Origin: Methylophilus sp. 42
GTDB lineage: Bacteria > Pseudomonadota > Gammaproteobacteria > Burkholderiales > Methylophilaceae
Reading direction: 5' to 3'
Assembly (NCBI RefSeq): GCF_000384155.1
Contig: NZ_KB913031.1
Coordinates: forward strand, 1,550,001-1,614,000
DNA length: 64,000 nucleotides
Shown in pieces: positions 18,748 to 29,044 of this stretch. The notes below the pieces were generated by a model. It did not search any database. It was not told where the DNA came from and saw only the letters and a program-made list of their open reading frames with translations. A program made the position numbers and the translations under genes. Position 1 is the first letter of the stretch. Each line of letters starts with the position of its first letter.

Positions 18748-19164
18748 ATGCCTGTTTCATTCGTAACTGTATAGAGGCTATCTCTAGAAAAACAACGCTA
18801 GTTTTCGAAAAGATCGCTGGTGATGGATTGAAACATAAACCCCTGTTTTTTTCCTCAATTGAAAATGCTGCTGTCCTTTTATCATGATAAAACCATCTAT
18901 CAGCTGTGGTTGATTGCAACGAGGCAGTCACCATTGATAAACGATGTGTTGACTCCAGTCTGGGCTGGACAGTCAGTACATGGTGCCAAACGGCGAGAAC
19001 AATATGCAGACGTTTCATGATTGAGATGTATACAACGACGTATGCATGACGCCCGTGACACACGGTAATAATCCCTCACGCCTGAACGCTTATATTTTAC
19101 GTTTTCTCGATGTTTAATCGATTGATGGTTGTTCGATTGAATTTATTAACACAGAGGATGCGTC
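18748..19164 (+). other. Gene-free interval upstream of receptor 1
   Basis: No coding frame with ribosome site or family similarity is visible; a 105-codon minus-strand frame here has no features. The last 100 bases are AT-rich and hold the presumed promoter of the next receptor, with AGAGGA at 19152-19157 as its ribosome site. I could not find a clear sigma-28 or sigma-70 promoter. Confidence 0.4.
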
Positions 19165-22100
19165 ATGCTTAACAAGCTCTCTATCACCAAAAAACTTACG
19201 TTGATGGCATGTATTATCTTGCTGCCCTTAACTTATCTCGCCTCGGTCAATATTCTTAAAAATAAAGCAGATATCAGGACAACCGATGCTGAAGTTCAAG
19301 GCATCGCCTTAATCAGCCCGTTAATGGTCATGATTGAGGATGTGCAGAAACATCGTGGGATGATGGCCAACTACCTTTCAGGTAAGCGCGAACTGCAACC
19401 GAAAATTGCCGAGTTGGAGTCCAAGCTGGACAAGGACATTGAAACGATTCGTTTCATGCATGAGACTTCTCAGGTAGTGAGCCATGACGATCCTTACTGG
19501 ATTGAGTTTTCAGATAAGTGGCAAACCGCGATCACGAATTATAAAACCCTGACATTGGCCAGCCTGGCCGCCAGTCGTGAAGAAAGTTTTGTCAAACATA
19601 CGGCAATTATTAACTTTCTGATTGAAGCCACGGTAATTAAGGCAGATATCAGTGGGTTGACGCTGGATCCGCTTGAAGAGTCCTATTACATGATGGATAC
19701 AGCGGTGTTAAAAGTTCCGCCGTTGATTGAAGTCATGGCGCAAGTGCGTGGCCTCGGCGCTGGTGTGCTCGCTAAACAGGCGCTTTCAGAAAATGAGCGT
19801 TTGAAGCTGGAAGGGCTGGTCAATGCCATGGAGCAGACGGATGGCCGTTTTATGCACAATATGCATGTGCTGTCGCGCTACGACCAGAAGAATACGCAAG
19901 AAATACAGCCTTTGCTCGATGCCACACAGCATCTCAAGCAATTACTGCTTACTGCGATTTTAAAGAATGAATCTCTGTCTTATGATTCGCAGCAATATTT
20001 CAATCAGGCGAGTGCGCAAATTGAAATCGCCTATAAAAGCTATTACGCGTTGATGGATCAACTGCAGCACACACTGCAAAAAAGAATCACTCAACAAGAA
20101 TATCAGTTGTATACCACACTGGCGATGACTGCGTTGGGCCTGTGCCTGGTGTTGTGGATTGTGTATGCCGTTTCCAGGGATATTATTGCTAAATCCAGGC
20201 TGGCCAAACAAATGATGGAAGACCTGGTACAGGGGAATATTCAGGCGGTGCAGCAAGAGATCGTTCCGCATGACGAACTGGACGAGGTTATTATTTCAGC
20301 CGGTAAACTAAATCATACGATACATACACTGGTCAATGAATCCAAACAGTTGGCCAGTTCAGCCAGTGCCGGCAATTTGAGTGCGCGCGGTGAAAGCAGC
20401 AAGTTTGATGGCGAATACAGAGTATTGGTGGATAGTATTAACCAGACTCTGGATGGCGTCATTATCCCCTTGAATGTGGCTGCACAATACGTGGATGACA
20501 TCTCCAAAGGCAGAATACCAGCCAAAATCACGGATGCCTATAAAGGTGATTTCAATACGATTAAAAATAACCTGAACCAGTGTATTGATGCGGTGCAGGC
20601 CTTGGTTGCTGATGCCAGTATGCTGTCTCAGGCTGCGGTGGCTGGGCGCTTATCCGCTCGGGCCGATGCCAGCAAGCATCAGGGCGACTTCCGCAAGATC
20701 GTGCAGGGGGTCAACGATACCCTGGATGCGGTGATTGGACCATTGAACGTGGCTGCAAAGTATGTGGAAGATATTTCGCATGGCCACATTCCGGCCAAAA
20801 TAAGTGATCATTACAATGGTGATTTCAATACCATTAAAAATAACCTCAACCAGTGTATCGATGCGGTCAATGCACTGGTGACCGATGCCAACATGCTGTC
20901 AAAAGCAGCTGTCGATGGCCAGTTGTCTACGCGTGCTGATACCAGCAAGCATCAGGGTGACTTCCGCAAGATTGTCGAAGGGGTGAACAATACACTGGAT
21001 TCGGTGATTGGCCCATTGAGTGTCGCGGCGAACTATGTTGATCGTATCTCCAAAGGCGATATTCCCGCGCGTATCAATGAACATTACCGAGGTGACTTCA
21101 ATGAGTTAAAGAATAACCTCAATACCTGTGTTGATGCCGTGAACAGGCTGGTTGCTGATGCCGATCTGCTGGCCAGTTCGGCCAAGCAAGGCCGCATTAC
21201 GGTGCGAGCTGATGTTGATAAACACAACGGTGATTTCCGCAAGATTATCGAAGGTGTGAACAACACCCTGGATATGATCGTAGAACCGATTATTGCGGTA
21301 TCAGAAGCGGTTGAAACAATTACCACCGCAGCGAATGAAATCTCCAGTGGTAACTCTGACTTGTCAGCGCGTACCGAGCAACAGGCATCCAGCCTGGAGC
21401 AAACGGCGGCGAGCATGGAAGAGTTAGCCTCTACCGTGAAACAAAATGCTGAGAACGCCAAACAGGCGAACCAGCTGGCACTGACTGCTTCAGGTGTTGC
21501 TGTCAAAGGCGGTGAAGTAGTGAACGAAGTGGTCGCCACCATGAGTGCGATCAACGAAAGTGCTAAAAAGATCGAGGACATCATCTCGGTGATTGACGGT
21601 ATCGCGTTCCAGACCAACATCCTGGCGTTGAACGCAGCGGTAGAAGCAGCAAGAGCGGGTGAGCAGGGTAGAGGCTTTGCGGTAGTAGCGGGTGAAGTAC
21701 GTAACCTTGCCCAACGCTCAGCGAGTGCAGCGAAAGAGATTAAAGAGCTGATCACAGACTCTGTGAATAAAACCACAGAAGGGACCAAGCTGGTAGAGAA
21801 TGCAGGTAACACCATGGATGAAGTAGTATCTTCAGTACAACGTGTGGCCGACATCATCAGCGAGATCTCCGCGGCATCTACCGAGCAAACGACAGGTATT
21901 GATCAAGTGAACCAGGCTGTGACCAGCATGGATGAAACCACGCAGCAGAATGCGGCCTTGGTGGAGGAAGCAGCTGCGGCAGCTGAATCCCTGGTGGATC
22001 AGGCCAACCAATTGGCCGATGCGATTAGCCAGTTTAAACTCGAAGGCCGTGTCGGCGGTGGTTTTGGCCACAGCAGTCAATCGGGCGGGTTTAAAGCCAG

Positions 22101-22254
22101 CACCCATACCCATGCGGCACCACCGCCAGTGTCCAGTAGCTTCGGCGGCGGATCGTCCGGGCGACCCGTGGCGGCCCCCAAACCGCATGCGACGCCAGCG
22201 CCTAAGATCTCTGCCAAAACCGGTACCGATGATAGTGATTGGGAAGAGTTTTAA
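19165..22254 (+). CDS. Methyl-accepting chemotaxis protein with tandem HAMP-like repeats (receptor 1)
   Basis: A 1029-residue transmembrane receptor. Membrane helices lie at about residues 10-28 and 312-332, flanking a helical periplasmic domain whose [16 protein letters not shown] resembles nitrate/nitrite-sensing (NIT-type) helical bundles; the ligand is unknown. After a first HAMP-like segment come repeated units of about 92 residues (each with the pattern ARADxxKHxGDFRKIV, then NTLDxVIGPLxVAAxYV, then IPAxIxxxYxGDFN). The MCP signalling domain with [20 protein letters not shown] follows. The protein ends in DSDWEEF, a CheR-docking pentapeptide. The last 1.1 kb is identical to receptor 3. 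Confidence 0.93.
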   Translation: MLNKLSITKKLTLMACIILLPLTYLASVNILKNKADIRTTDAEVQGIALISPLMVMIEDVQKHRGMMANYLSGKRELQPKIAELESKLDKDIETIRFMHETSQVVSHDDPYWIEFSDKWQTAITNYKTLTLASLAASREESFVKHTAIINFLIEATVIKADISGLTLDPLEESYYMMDTAVLKVPPLIEVMAQVRGLGAGVLAKQALSENERLKLEGLVNAMEQTDGRFMHNMHVLSRYDQKNTQEIQPLLDATQHLKQLLLTAILKNESLSYDSQQYFNQASAQIEIAYKSYYALMDQLQHTLQKRITQQEYQLYTTLAMTALGLCLVLWIVYAVSRDIIAKSRLAKQMMEDLVQGNIQAVQQEIVPHDELDEVIISAGKLNHTIHTLVNESKQLASSASAGNLSARGESSKFDGEYRVLVDSINQTLDGVIIPLNVAAQYVDDISKGRIPAKITDAYKGDFNTIKNNLNQCIDAVQALVADASMLSQAAVAGRLSARADASKHQGDFRKIVQGVNDTLDAVIGPLNVAAKYVEDISHGHIPAKISDHYNGDFNTIKNNLNQCIDAVNALVTDANMLSKAAVDGQLSTRADTSKHQGDFRKIVEGVNNTLDSVIGPLSVAANYVDRISKGDIPARINEHYRGDFNELKNNLNTCVDAVNRLVADADLLASSAKQGRITVRADVDKHNGDFRKIIEGVNNTLDMIVEPIIAVSEAVETITTAANEISSGNSDLSARTEQQASSLEQTAASMEELASTVKQNAENAKQANQLALTASGVAVKGGEVVNEVVATMSAINESAKKIEDIISVIDGIAFQTNILALNAAVEAARAGEQGRGFAVVAGEVRNLAQRSASAAKEIKELITDSVNKTTEGTKLVENAGNTMDEVVSSVQRVADIISEISAASTEQTTGIDQVNQAVTSMDETTQQNAALVEEAAAAAESLVDQANQLADAISQFKLEGRVGGGFGHSSQSGGFKASTHTHAAPPPVSSSFGGGSSGRPVAAPKPHATPAPKISAKTGTDDSDWEEF

Positions 22255-22299
22255 CTAGCTTCAACATAAAAAACCGGCTGCTTATTCAGCCGGTTTTTT
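21188..22299 (+). repeat. 1.1-kb perfect direct repeat, copy A (receptor 1 signalling region plus terminator)
   Basis: From AAGGCCGCATT at 21188 to the T-run of the terminator at 22299, the sequence matches 27706-28817 at a constant offset of 6518 bases in every segment I compared. Identity extends through silent third positions, the tail, the stop codon and the terminator. This points to recent gene conversion or duplication. Confidence 0.9.
22266..22299 (+). terminator. Rho-independent terminator after receptor 1
   Basis: The stem AAAACCGGCTG / CAGCCGGTTTT with loop CTTATT is followed by six T. An almost identical terminator follows receptor 3. Confidence 0.92.
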
Positions 22300-22434
22300 A
22301 TGGTGTAAGCATGAATAAGACAGTAATTCCCTGTTTTATTTCCACATATCATTTGAACCGTTTTTGCCATAATCAGAGCGTGAAAAAGTAATTTTTAAAT
22401 CTATATTTATCCAGCTGTATTTATCTAGGAATCC

Positions 22435-25400
22435 ATGATGACAATTGCAAAACGCATGTATCTTTTGATTGCCACTTGCGCGTTAGCGATGGTGGTTCTT
22501 ATCGGGGTCACTTTAAATGAAATTGTTAAAGTGTATGACACGACCAATCAGGCCAACGTCAATACCATCCCCAGTATTCTTGAACTGTCCAAAGCGCAGA
22601 ATTACTATCAAAGATTGCGCCTGAATGTGTTGCGCCACGTGAGCGTGACCACGCCTGCCGAGAAAGACAAACTGGCCGCGCAAATTCAGGACCGTAAAAA
22701 GATTGTCGAGGAATCCCTGACGCATTACCAGGACCTGGTGTCTAGCGACCAAGACCAGGCATTGCTCTCCGCTGAAAAAGAGATGCTGAACCGCTACTTT
22801 GTACAAATGACAGCGGTATTGCGTTTGTCAGAAGTGAGTGCCCCTGAAGCACCAGAGGCCTTAAAACAGGCTGATAAATTGGCGATTGAAGTCGCCGATA
22901 AACTAGACGAGCATATGGTTTACAACCAGAAAACCAGCTTGGAGCTGGCTGCGCATGCAGCCAGCATCAAGCAGAGTGCTGTGTGGCAATCCTCAGCGAT
23001 CGCTTTATTATGTTTGGCTGCGATTGTGGCATTTGGCATGCTGATTACTAAACGCCTGCGTGCACAACTTGGCGTAGAGCCGGGTGAGTTAAGTCAGATT
23101 GCCCACAATCTGGTCGAAGGGAACTTGAACCAGAAAATCAAGCTGGCAGAAAACGATAAGTCCAGTGTTGCCTATTCTATTGTTGGTCTGCAACGCACAC
23201 TGGACGGCCTGGTGCAATCCTTGAATTACGTCAGTCAACAGCATGATGAAGGTGATATTGATTGCAATGTTGATCAAACACGCTTTAAAGGTGGTTATTC
23301 TGAAATGGCCGCAGGCATCAATAAAATGGTGGCTGGCCACATTGCGATGAACCGTAGTGCCATTGAAGTGGTAAAAGCGTTTGGTGAAGGTAATCTGGAC
23401 GTACCACTACAGAAATTCCCAGGCAAAAAAGCGTTTGTGAATGAAGCGATTGAGCAAGTGCGTAGCAACATCAAGCGTCTGGTGAGTGATACTGACGCAC
23501 TGGCACATGCAGCCGTTCAAGGTCACTTGTCTACACGTGCGGATGCTGGCCAGCATCAGGGTGATTTCCGTAAGATTGTGCAAGGTGTGAATGACACACT
23601 GGACGCCGTTATTAATCCTTTAAGTGTTGCCGCTAAATATGTGGCAGATATTTCACAGGGGCGTATTCCAGCCAAGATTACAGATGAATACAAAGGCGAA
23701 TTTAATACGATTAAAGACAATTTGAATCATTGTATTGATGCGGTCAATGCACTGGTGACCGATGCCAACATGCTGTCAAAAGCAGCTGTGGATGGCCAGC
23801 TGTCTACGCGTGCTGATGCCGCCAAACACAATGGCGATTTCCGCAAAATTGTTGAAGGCGTGAATAACACCCTGGACTCTGTGATTGGTCCTCTGAATGT
23901 GGCGGCAAATTATGTTGACCGTATCTCTAAAGGCGATATTCCAGAGCGCATTAGCCAGCACTACAGTGGTGATTTCAATGAAATTAAAAACAACCTCAAC
24001 ACTTGTATCGACGCCGTCAATATGTTGGTTGCTGACGCTGATCAACTGACTGAGGCTGCCAAAGAAGGCCGCATTACGGTGCGAGCTGATGTTGATAAAC
24101 ACAACGGTGATTTCCGCAAGATTATCGAAGGTGTGAACAACACCCTGGATATGATCGTAGAACCGATTATTGCGGTATCAGAAGCGGTTGAAACAATTAC
24201 CACCGCAGCGAATGAAATCTCCAGTGGTAACTCTGACTTGTCAGCGCGTACCGAGCAACAGGCATCCAGCCTGGAGCAAACGGCGGCGAGCATGGAAGAG
24301 TTAGCCTCTACCGTGAAACAAAATGCTGAGAACGCCAAACAGGCGAACCAGCTGGCACTGACTGCTTCAGGTGTTGCTGTCAAAGGCGGTGAAGTAGTGA
24401 ACGAAGTGGTCGCCACCATGAGTGCGATCAACGAAAGTGCTAAAAAGATCGAGGACATCATCTCGGTGATTGACGGTATCGCGTTCCAGACCAACATCCT
24501 GGCACTGAACGCAGCGGTAGAAGCAGCAAGAGCGGGTGAGCAGGGCCGTGGCTTTGCGGTAGTAGCGGGTGAAGTACGTAACCTTGCCCAACGCTCAGCG
24601 AGTGCAGCGAAAGAGATTAAAGAGCTGATCACAGACTCTGTGAATAAAACCACAGAAGGGACCAAGCTGGTAGAGAATGCAGGTAACACCATGGATGAAG
24701 TAGTATCTTCAGTACAACGTGTGGCCGACATCATCAGCGAGATCTCTGCAGCATCTACCGAGCAAACGACAGGTATTGATCAAGTGAACCAGGCTGTGAC
24801 CAGCATGGATGAAACCACGCAGCAGAATGCGGCCTTGGTAGAAGAGGCCGCAGCTGCAGCTGAATCCCTGGTCGATCAGGCCAACCAGCTCACGGCAGCC
24901 ATTAGCCAGTTTAAACTGGAAGGACGTGGTGCAAGTAGCCATTCAAGAGGTGCAGCCCAGCATTATCATGCACCAGCAAAATCAGTCACAAGTTTTCCCG
25001 GTGCCCATGGAGGAGCCGTCGCAAAAAAGTTCTCTTTGGATGACGCCAATAAGGCGCATGCACAATGGAAAACACGGCTGATAGACTATATGAATGGGCG
25101 ACAAAAAGAGCCTATTAACCATGCCGATGCGGCCAGTGATCATAAATGCGACCTGGGTAAATGGATATATGGCGAAGGCAAGCAACACAGCCACCGCAAG
25201 GAATATCGGGATTTGAAAGACGCGCACGCGCACTTTCACCAGAGTGTCGGTGACATTGTAGCGTCGGTCGCAGCGAAAAATATGGATAAGGCCAAGTTCT
25301 TGTTAGGCGGTGATTTCTCCAGGCGGTCGAAAGACACACATACTGCAATTGAAAGCTTGTCCAGAGTCCTCTCCGGAGGTGGCGGTAACGCCCCGCCAGC

Positions 25401-25470
25401 GGCCAGGCATACCATGGCCAGTACCTTTAAGAAAACGGGTACCGATGATGGTGATTGGGAAGAGTTTTAG
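22435..25470 (+). CDS. Methyl-accepting chemotaxis protein with C-terminal CZB zinc-binding domain (receptor 2)
   Basis: A 1011-residue receptor with membrane helices at about residues 9-28 and 185-205 and a four-helix-bundle-type periplasmic domain. Several HAMP-like repeats follow, with the shared segment [20 protein letters not shown], then the MCP signalling domain. After that comes a chemoreceptor zinc-binding (CZB) domain: HAQW, CDLGKW and later histidines (AHAHFH) are the zinc ligands. CZB domains are known to respond to zinc and to hypochlorous acid. The tail GDWEEF is again a CheR docking site, placed after the CZB domain. Two adjacent ATG codons at 22435 and 22438 are possible starts. 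Confidence 0.94.
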   Translation: MMTIAKRMYLLIATCALAMVVLIGVTLNEIVKVYDTTNQANVNTIPSILELSKAQNYYQRLRLNVLRHVSVTTPAEKDKLAAQIQDRKKIVEESLTHYQDLVSSDQDQALLSAEKEMLNRYFVQMTAVLRLSEVSAPEAPEALKQADKLAIEVADKLDEHMVYNQKTSLELAAHAASIKQSAVWQSSAIALLCLAAIVAFGMLITKRLRAQLGVEPGELSQIAHNLVEGNLNQKIKLAENDKSSVAYSIVGLQRTLDGLVQSLNYVSQQHDEGDIDCNVDQTRFKGGYSEMAAGINKMVAGHIAMNRSAIEVVKAFGEGNLDVPLQKFPGKKAFVNEAIEQVRSNIKRLVSDTDALAHAAVQGHLSTRADAGQHQGDFRKIVQGVNDTLDAVINPLSVAAKYVADISQGRIPAKITDEYKGEFNTIKDNLNHCIDAVNALVTDANMLSKAAVDGQLSTRADAAKHNGDFRKIVEGVNNTLDSVIGPLNVAANYVDRISKGDIPERISQHYSGDFNEIKNNLNTCIDAVNMLVADADQLTEAAKEGRITVRADVDKHNGDFRKIIEGVNNTLDMIVEPIIAVSEAVETITTAANEISSGNSDLSARTEQQASSLEQTAASMEELASTVKQNAENAKQANQLALTASGVAVKGGEVVNEVVATMSAINESAKKIEDIISVIDGIAFQTNILALNAAVEAARAGEQGRGFAVVAGEVRNLAQRSASAAKEIKELITDSVNKTTEGTKLVENAGNTMDEVVSSVQRVADIISEISAASTEQTTGIDQVNQAVTSMDETTQQNAALVEEAAAAAESLVDQANQLTAAISQFKLEGRGASSHSRGAAQHYHAPAKSVTSFPGAHGGAVAKKFSLDDANKAHAQWKTRLIDYMNGRQKEPINHADAASDHKCDLGKWIYGEGKQHSHRKEYRDLKDAHAHFHQSVGDIVASVAAKNMDKAKFLLGGDFSRRSKDTHTAIESLSRVLSGGGGNAPPAARHTMASTFKKTGTDDGDWEEF
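24061..24918 (+). repeat. Near-identical MCP signalling segment, copy in receptor 2
   Basis: This part of receptor 2 matches the corresponding segments of receptors 1 and 3 with only a few substitutions (for example GGCACTGAAC for GGCGTTGAAC and CAGGGCCGTGGC for CAGGGTAGAGGC). It ends where the CZB-bearing tail begins. Three tandem receptors thus share an almost identical signalling domain. Confidence 0.85.
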
Positions 25471-25483
25471 CGTGGATTGAATG

Positions 25484-25517
25484 AAAAAAAGCCGACTGTA
25501 AATCAGTCGGCTTTTTT
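25484..25517 (+). terminator. Rho-independent terminator after receptor 2
   Basis: The stem GCCGACTG / CAGTCGGC with loop TAAAT is flanked by seven A and six T, so it could act in both directions. Confidence 0.92.
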
Positions 25518-25638
25518 ATTGTAACTAAACTGTTAAAACGCCTGTTTGTCGCTAAAGAAACGGCTGGAAGCGTCGTAAAAGTAACTAAGTGGTAAACAAT
25601 AACCACTGTTATTCCCTGTTAAATTGTATGGAGACTTT

Positions 25639-25863
25639 ATGAAAAAAACTTTGAACACAGCCCTGACTATCGTTGCGTTATCCGCTTTTTCGGCGCCGAT
25701 TTTTGCCGCTGAAGTATGTACCGTTTCGATGATGGGTCGCGTTTGTTATGAAGAGGGCAGTGCTGAACTGACTTCTTCACATATGAAAGGCGACGCAGTT
25801 GCAGAGGCCGGTGCTGCCAAGAAAAAAGTAGAAGTTGCAGACGCTTCAAAAGCGAAGAAATAA
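25639..25863 (+). CDS. Small exported protein, function unknown
   Basis: The 74-residue protein starts MKKTLNTALTIVALSAFSAP and has a typical Sec signal peptide with a likely cut after IFAA. The mature part is short, with two cysteines nine residues apart (CTVSMMGRVC) that could form a disulfide, and ends in a lysine/alanine-rich tail. I chose the ATG at 25639 because GGAG lies 6 bases upstream; a TTG at 25624 is the alternative. It is a single gene between two receptor genes with its own terminator. No family is recognised; a small periplasmic partner of the receptors is possible but unproven. Confidence 0.65.
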   Translation: MKKTLNTALTIVALSAFSAPIFAAEVCTVSMMGRVCYEEGSAELTSSHMKGDAVAEAGAAKKKVEVADASKAKK

Positions 25864-25883
25864 TCGACTTTTTTCAGTCAGCG

Positions 25884-25912
25884 AATCCCCCTGAACGTAG
25901 GGGGATTTTTTA
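25884..25912 (+). terminator. Rho-independent terminator after the small exported protein
   Basis: The stem AATCCCCC / GGGGGATT with an 8-base loop is followed by a T-run. Confidence 0.88.
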
Positions 25913-26075
25913 TGATTTTTCATACTGGATACTCGGCAGAACAGGTGAAAACTTGAGCGAAAACAGAGAGATGAAAAGCTTCTTTATTAATGTTTAGTTT
26001 GCCAGATTGATAACCGAAAATATAAGAAAGCCGAAAAGGTTATAAAGTTTAAAAATGGATTTAGGAGTCTAAATT

Positions 26076-28772
26076 ATGAGTGTTGCTAAGAGAATGTACA
26101 TTCTGATTGCCGTCGCAGCTTTGGGGTTGTTCCTGCTGGCGGGAGTGAGTTATTTCCAAACAGACAAGGTGTTTAAATACACTAATTACGCCAATGAAGT
26201 GGCTGCACCGAGTATCGAAATACTAGACGATACATTGGGCGAGTTTGAAAAATTGAATAGCCTGATTTGGCAGCACATGCTGAATACAGACAATGCCAGA
26301 ATGCAGGTCATCGAAAAAGAAGTGGCTGAAACTCATGGCAAACTGATGGCAGCATTAAAGCGCTATGACAATTTTGTCAGCGATGAGCAGGACAAACAGT
26401 TTCTGAAAAAAGACTATGACGCGATCAAAGCGTACGATGTATTAGGTAGCAATACTTTGACCTTGTCTCTTTCTAACAAGAAAACTGAGGCGAGAGATGC
26501 TTTGCTGGCAAATCAGGCTGTGATCGAAGGCGTACAAAAGGCCATTCGCGAACATAGACTGTTTAATAATACACAAGCCAAAGACAGCGCCAAGCAAGCG
26601 GCAGCCGTCAAACAAAGTGCAATCTTTATGTTGATTGCCATTGCTGTCGCTGCCTTAGCCGTAGTGGTTTCCATTGGGATTTACATCAAGCGTAATATGT
26701 TCAAGCAATTGGGCATGGAACCCTCTGAGTTAACCGTGATTGCCCGCAACTTTGTTGAAGGTAATTTGAACCAGAAAATCACCCTGCCTGAAGATGACAA
26801 GTCCAGCGTGGCTTATTCTATCCGTGTGCTGCAACGCACACTGGATGGCCTGGTGCAATCCTTGAATTACGTGAGCCAGCAGCATGATGAAGGCGATATT
26901 GATTGCAATGTTGATCAAACACGCTTTAAAGGTGGTTATTCTGAAATGGCCGCAGGCATCAATAAAATGGTGGCTGGCCACATTGCGATGAACCGTAGTG
27001 CCATTGAAGTGGTAAAAGCATTTGGTGAGGGTAATCTGGATGTGCCGCTGGAGCAGTTCCCAGGCAAGAAAGCCTTTGTGAATGAGGCGATTGAGCAGGT
27101 ACGTAGCAATATCAAGCGCCTGGTGAGCGATGCCGACGAACTGGCACATGCCGCGGTTGAAGGTAATTTGTCTGCCCGCGCTGATGCGAGCAAGCATCAA
27201 GGTGATTTCCGTGCGATTGTCGAAGGCATGAACAGCACATTAGATGCGGTGGTGAAACCGTTGAATGTGACTTCAAGTTACCTGGACAACATTGCCAAAG
27301 GCGTGATTCCAGCGCGTATTCAAGAGCAATATCAGGGTGATTACAGCCTGATCATTAACAACCTCAATACGTGTATTGGTGCAGTGAACGCCTTGGTGGC
27401 CGATGCCAATAAACTGGCACAAGCCGCGCAAGACGGTCAGCTGTCTACCCGCGCTGATACCCATCAGCATAATGGTGACTTCCGTAAAGTGATTGAAGGC
27501 CTGAATAGCACACTGGATGCAGTGGTCAAACCACTGACAGTGACTTCAGAGTACCTGGACAATATCGCTAAAGGCCATATTCCAGCGACAATTTCTGAAC
27601 ATTATCCAGGCGATTACAGCCAGATCATTACCAACTTGAACACCAGCATTGAAGCGGTGAACGCGTTGGTGGCCGACACCAGCATGCTGGCAGAAGCGTC
27701 TAAAGAAGGCCGCATTACGGTGCGAGCTGATGTTGATAAACACAACGGTGATTTCCGCAAGATTATCGAAGGTGTGAACAACACCCTGGATATGATCGTA
27801 GAACCGATTATTGCGGTATCAGAAGCGGTTGAAACAATTACCACCGCAGCGAATGAAATCTCCAGTGGTAACTCTGACTTGTCAGCGCGTACCGAGCAAC
27901 AGGCATCCAGCCTGGAGCAAACGGCGGCGAGCATGGAAGAGTTAGCCTCTACCGTGAAACAAAATGCTGAGAACGCCAAACAGGCGAACCAGCTGGCACT
28001 GACTGCTTCAGGTGTTGCTGTCAAAGGCGGTGAAGTAGTGAACGAAGTGGTCGCCACCATGAGTGCGATCAACGAAAGTGCTAAAAAGATCGAGGACATC
28101 ATCTCGGTGATTGACGGTATCGCGTTCCAGACCAACATCCTGGCGTTGAACGCAGCGGTAGAAGCAGCAAGAGCGGGTGAGCAGGGTAGAGGCTTTGCGG
28201 TAGTAGCGGGTGAAGTACGTAACCTTGCCCAACGCTCAGCGAGTGCAGCGAAAGAGATTAAAGAGCTGATCACAGACTCTGTGAATAAAACCACAGAAGG
28301 GACCAAGCTGGTAGAGAATGCAGGTAACACCATGGATGAAGTAGTATCTTCAGTACAACGTGTGGCCGACATCATCAGCGAGATCTCCGCGGCATCTACC
28401 GAGCAAACGACAGGTATTGATCAAGTGAACCAGGCTGTGACCAGCATGGATGAAACCACGCAGCAGAATGCGGCCTTGGTGGAGGAAGCAGCTGCGGCAG
28501 CTGAATCCCTGGTGGATCAGGCCAACCAATTGGCCGATGCGATTAGCCAGTTTAAACTCGAAGGCCGTGTCGGCGGTGGTTTTGGCCACAGCAGTCAATC
28601 GGGCGGGTTTAAAGCCAGCACCCATACCCATGCGGCACCACCGCCAGTGTCCAGTAGCTTCGGCGGCGGATCGTCCGGGCGACCCGTGGCGGCCCCCAAA
28701 CCGCATGCGACGCCAGCGCCTAAGATCTCTGCCAAAACCGGTACCGATGATAGTGATTGGGAAGAGTTTTAA
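26076..28772 (+). CDS. Methyl-accepting chemotaxis protein (receptor 3)
   Basis: An 898-residue transmembrane receptor: helices at about residues 9-27 and 183-205, a periplasmic helical-bundle sensor of about 150 residues, then HAMP-like repeats. One of these is nearly identical at DNA level to receptor 2 (around 26,880-27,010 and 23,230-23,360). The MCP signalling domain and the DSDWEEF tail follow. From 27706 onward it is identical to receptor 1, while its sensor domain is different. The arrangement fits receptor diversification by swapping sensor modules onto one conserved output. A TAGGAG ribosome site precedes the ATG. Confidence 0.93.
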   Translation: MSVAKRMYILIAVAALGLFLLAGVSYFQTDKVFKYTNYANEVAAPSIEILDDTLGEFEKLNSLIWQHMLNTDNARMQVIEKEVAETHGKLMAALKRYDNFVSDEQDKQFLKKDYDAIKAYDVLGSNTLTLSLSNKKTEARDALLANQAVIEGVQKAIREHRLFNNTQAKDSAKQAAAVKQSAIFMLIAIAVAALAVVVSIGIYIKRNMFKQLGMEPSELTVIARNFVEGNLNQKITLPEDDKSSVAYSIRVLQRTLDGLVQSLNYVSQQHDEGDIDCNVDQTRFKGGYSEMAAGINKMVAGHIAMNRSAIEVVKAFGEGNLDVPLEQFPGKKAFVNEAIEQVRSNIKRLVSDADELAHAAVEGNLSARADASKHQGDFRAIVEGMNSTLDAVVKPLNVTSSYLDNIAKGVIPARIQEQYQGDYSLIINNLNTCIGAVNALVADANKLAQAAQDGQLSTRADTHQHNGDFRKVIEGLNSTLDAVVKPLTVTSEYLDNIAKGHIPATISEHYPGDYSQIITNLNTSIEAVNALVADTSMLAEASKEGRITVRADVDKHNGDFRKIIEGVNNTLDMIVEPIIAVSEAVETITTAANEISSGNSDLSARTEQQASSLEQTAASMEELASTVKQNAENAKQANQLALTASGVAVKGGEVVNEVVATMSAINESAKKIEDIISVIDGIAFQTNILALNAAVEAARAGEQGRGFAVVAGEVRNLAQRSASAAKEIKELITDSVNKTTEGTKLVENAGNTMDEVVSSVQRVADIISEISAASTEQTTGIDQVNQAVTSMDETTQQNAALVEEAAAAAESLVDQANQLADAISQFKLEGRVGGGFGHSSQSGGFKASTHTHAAPPPVSSSFGGGSSGRPVAAPKPHATPAPKISAKTGTDDSDWEEF

Positions 28773-28817
28773 CTAGCTTCAACATAAAAAACCGGCTGCT
28801 TATTCAGCCGGTTTTTT
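27706..28817 (+). repeat. 1.1-kb perfect direct repeat, copy B (receptor 3 signalling region plus terminator)
   Basis: This is the partner of 21188-22299 in the same orientation, 6518 bases away. Identity ends inside the T-run of the terminator, where this copy has seven T and copy A six. Recombination between the copies would delete receptor 2, the small exported protein and the receptor 3 sensor. Confidence 0.9.
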
Positions 28818-28818
28818 T
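28784..28818 (+). terminator. Rho-independent terminator after receptor 3
   Basis: The same stem as after receptor 1 (AAAACCGGCTG / CAGCCGGTTTT) is followed here by seven T. Confidence 0.92.
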
Positions 28819-29044
28819 ACACCTGCTTCCAGGCATCCTGCTTCCAGCCCTTGTAACACGCCACTCTGGCCATTACGCACATTTGAATTTCTTTAGGGTT
28901 GCAATTACAGCAAAAGAGCCGAGATTCCCCTTTTTACAGGCAATTCAATTCGGGCTTGAATGTTGAATAATCACCAACATAGGCCAAGAAACAAAACAAA
29001 CAGGCCAGTAACCGGGATTTGGAATCAATTAAGGAGTGGCAAGC

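Noticed and set aside
18746..19063. 105-codon minus-strand frame upstream of receptor 1
   Set aside because: No ribosome site, signal or family pattern; the sequence is treated as intergenic.
21084..21857. Long minus-strand open frames within the receptor signalling domains (also 24042-24734, 27614-28375 and 17814-18470)
   Set aside because: They are antisense shadows of the conserved MCP coding sequence, serine/alanine-rich and without ribosome sites; they recur only because the receptor DNA is repeated.
22303..22434. A sigma-28 (FliA) promoter before receptor 2
   Set aside because: TGCCATAAT resembles a -10 element, but no TAAA-type -35 element at the right spacing was found; similar searches before the other receptors were also unconvincing.
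28757..28966. Short frame starting within the end of receptor 3 and crossing the terminator
   Set aside because: It runs through a terminator, has no ribosome site and no family resemblance.
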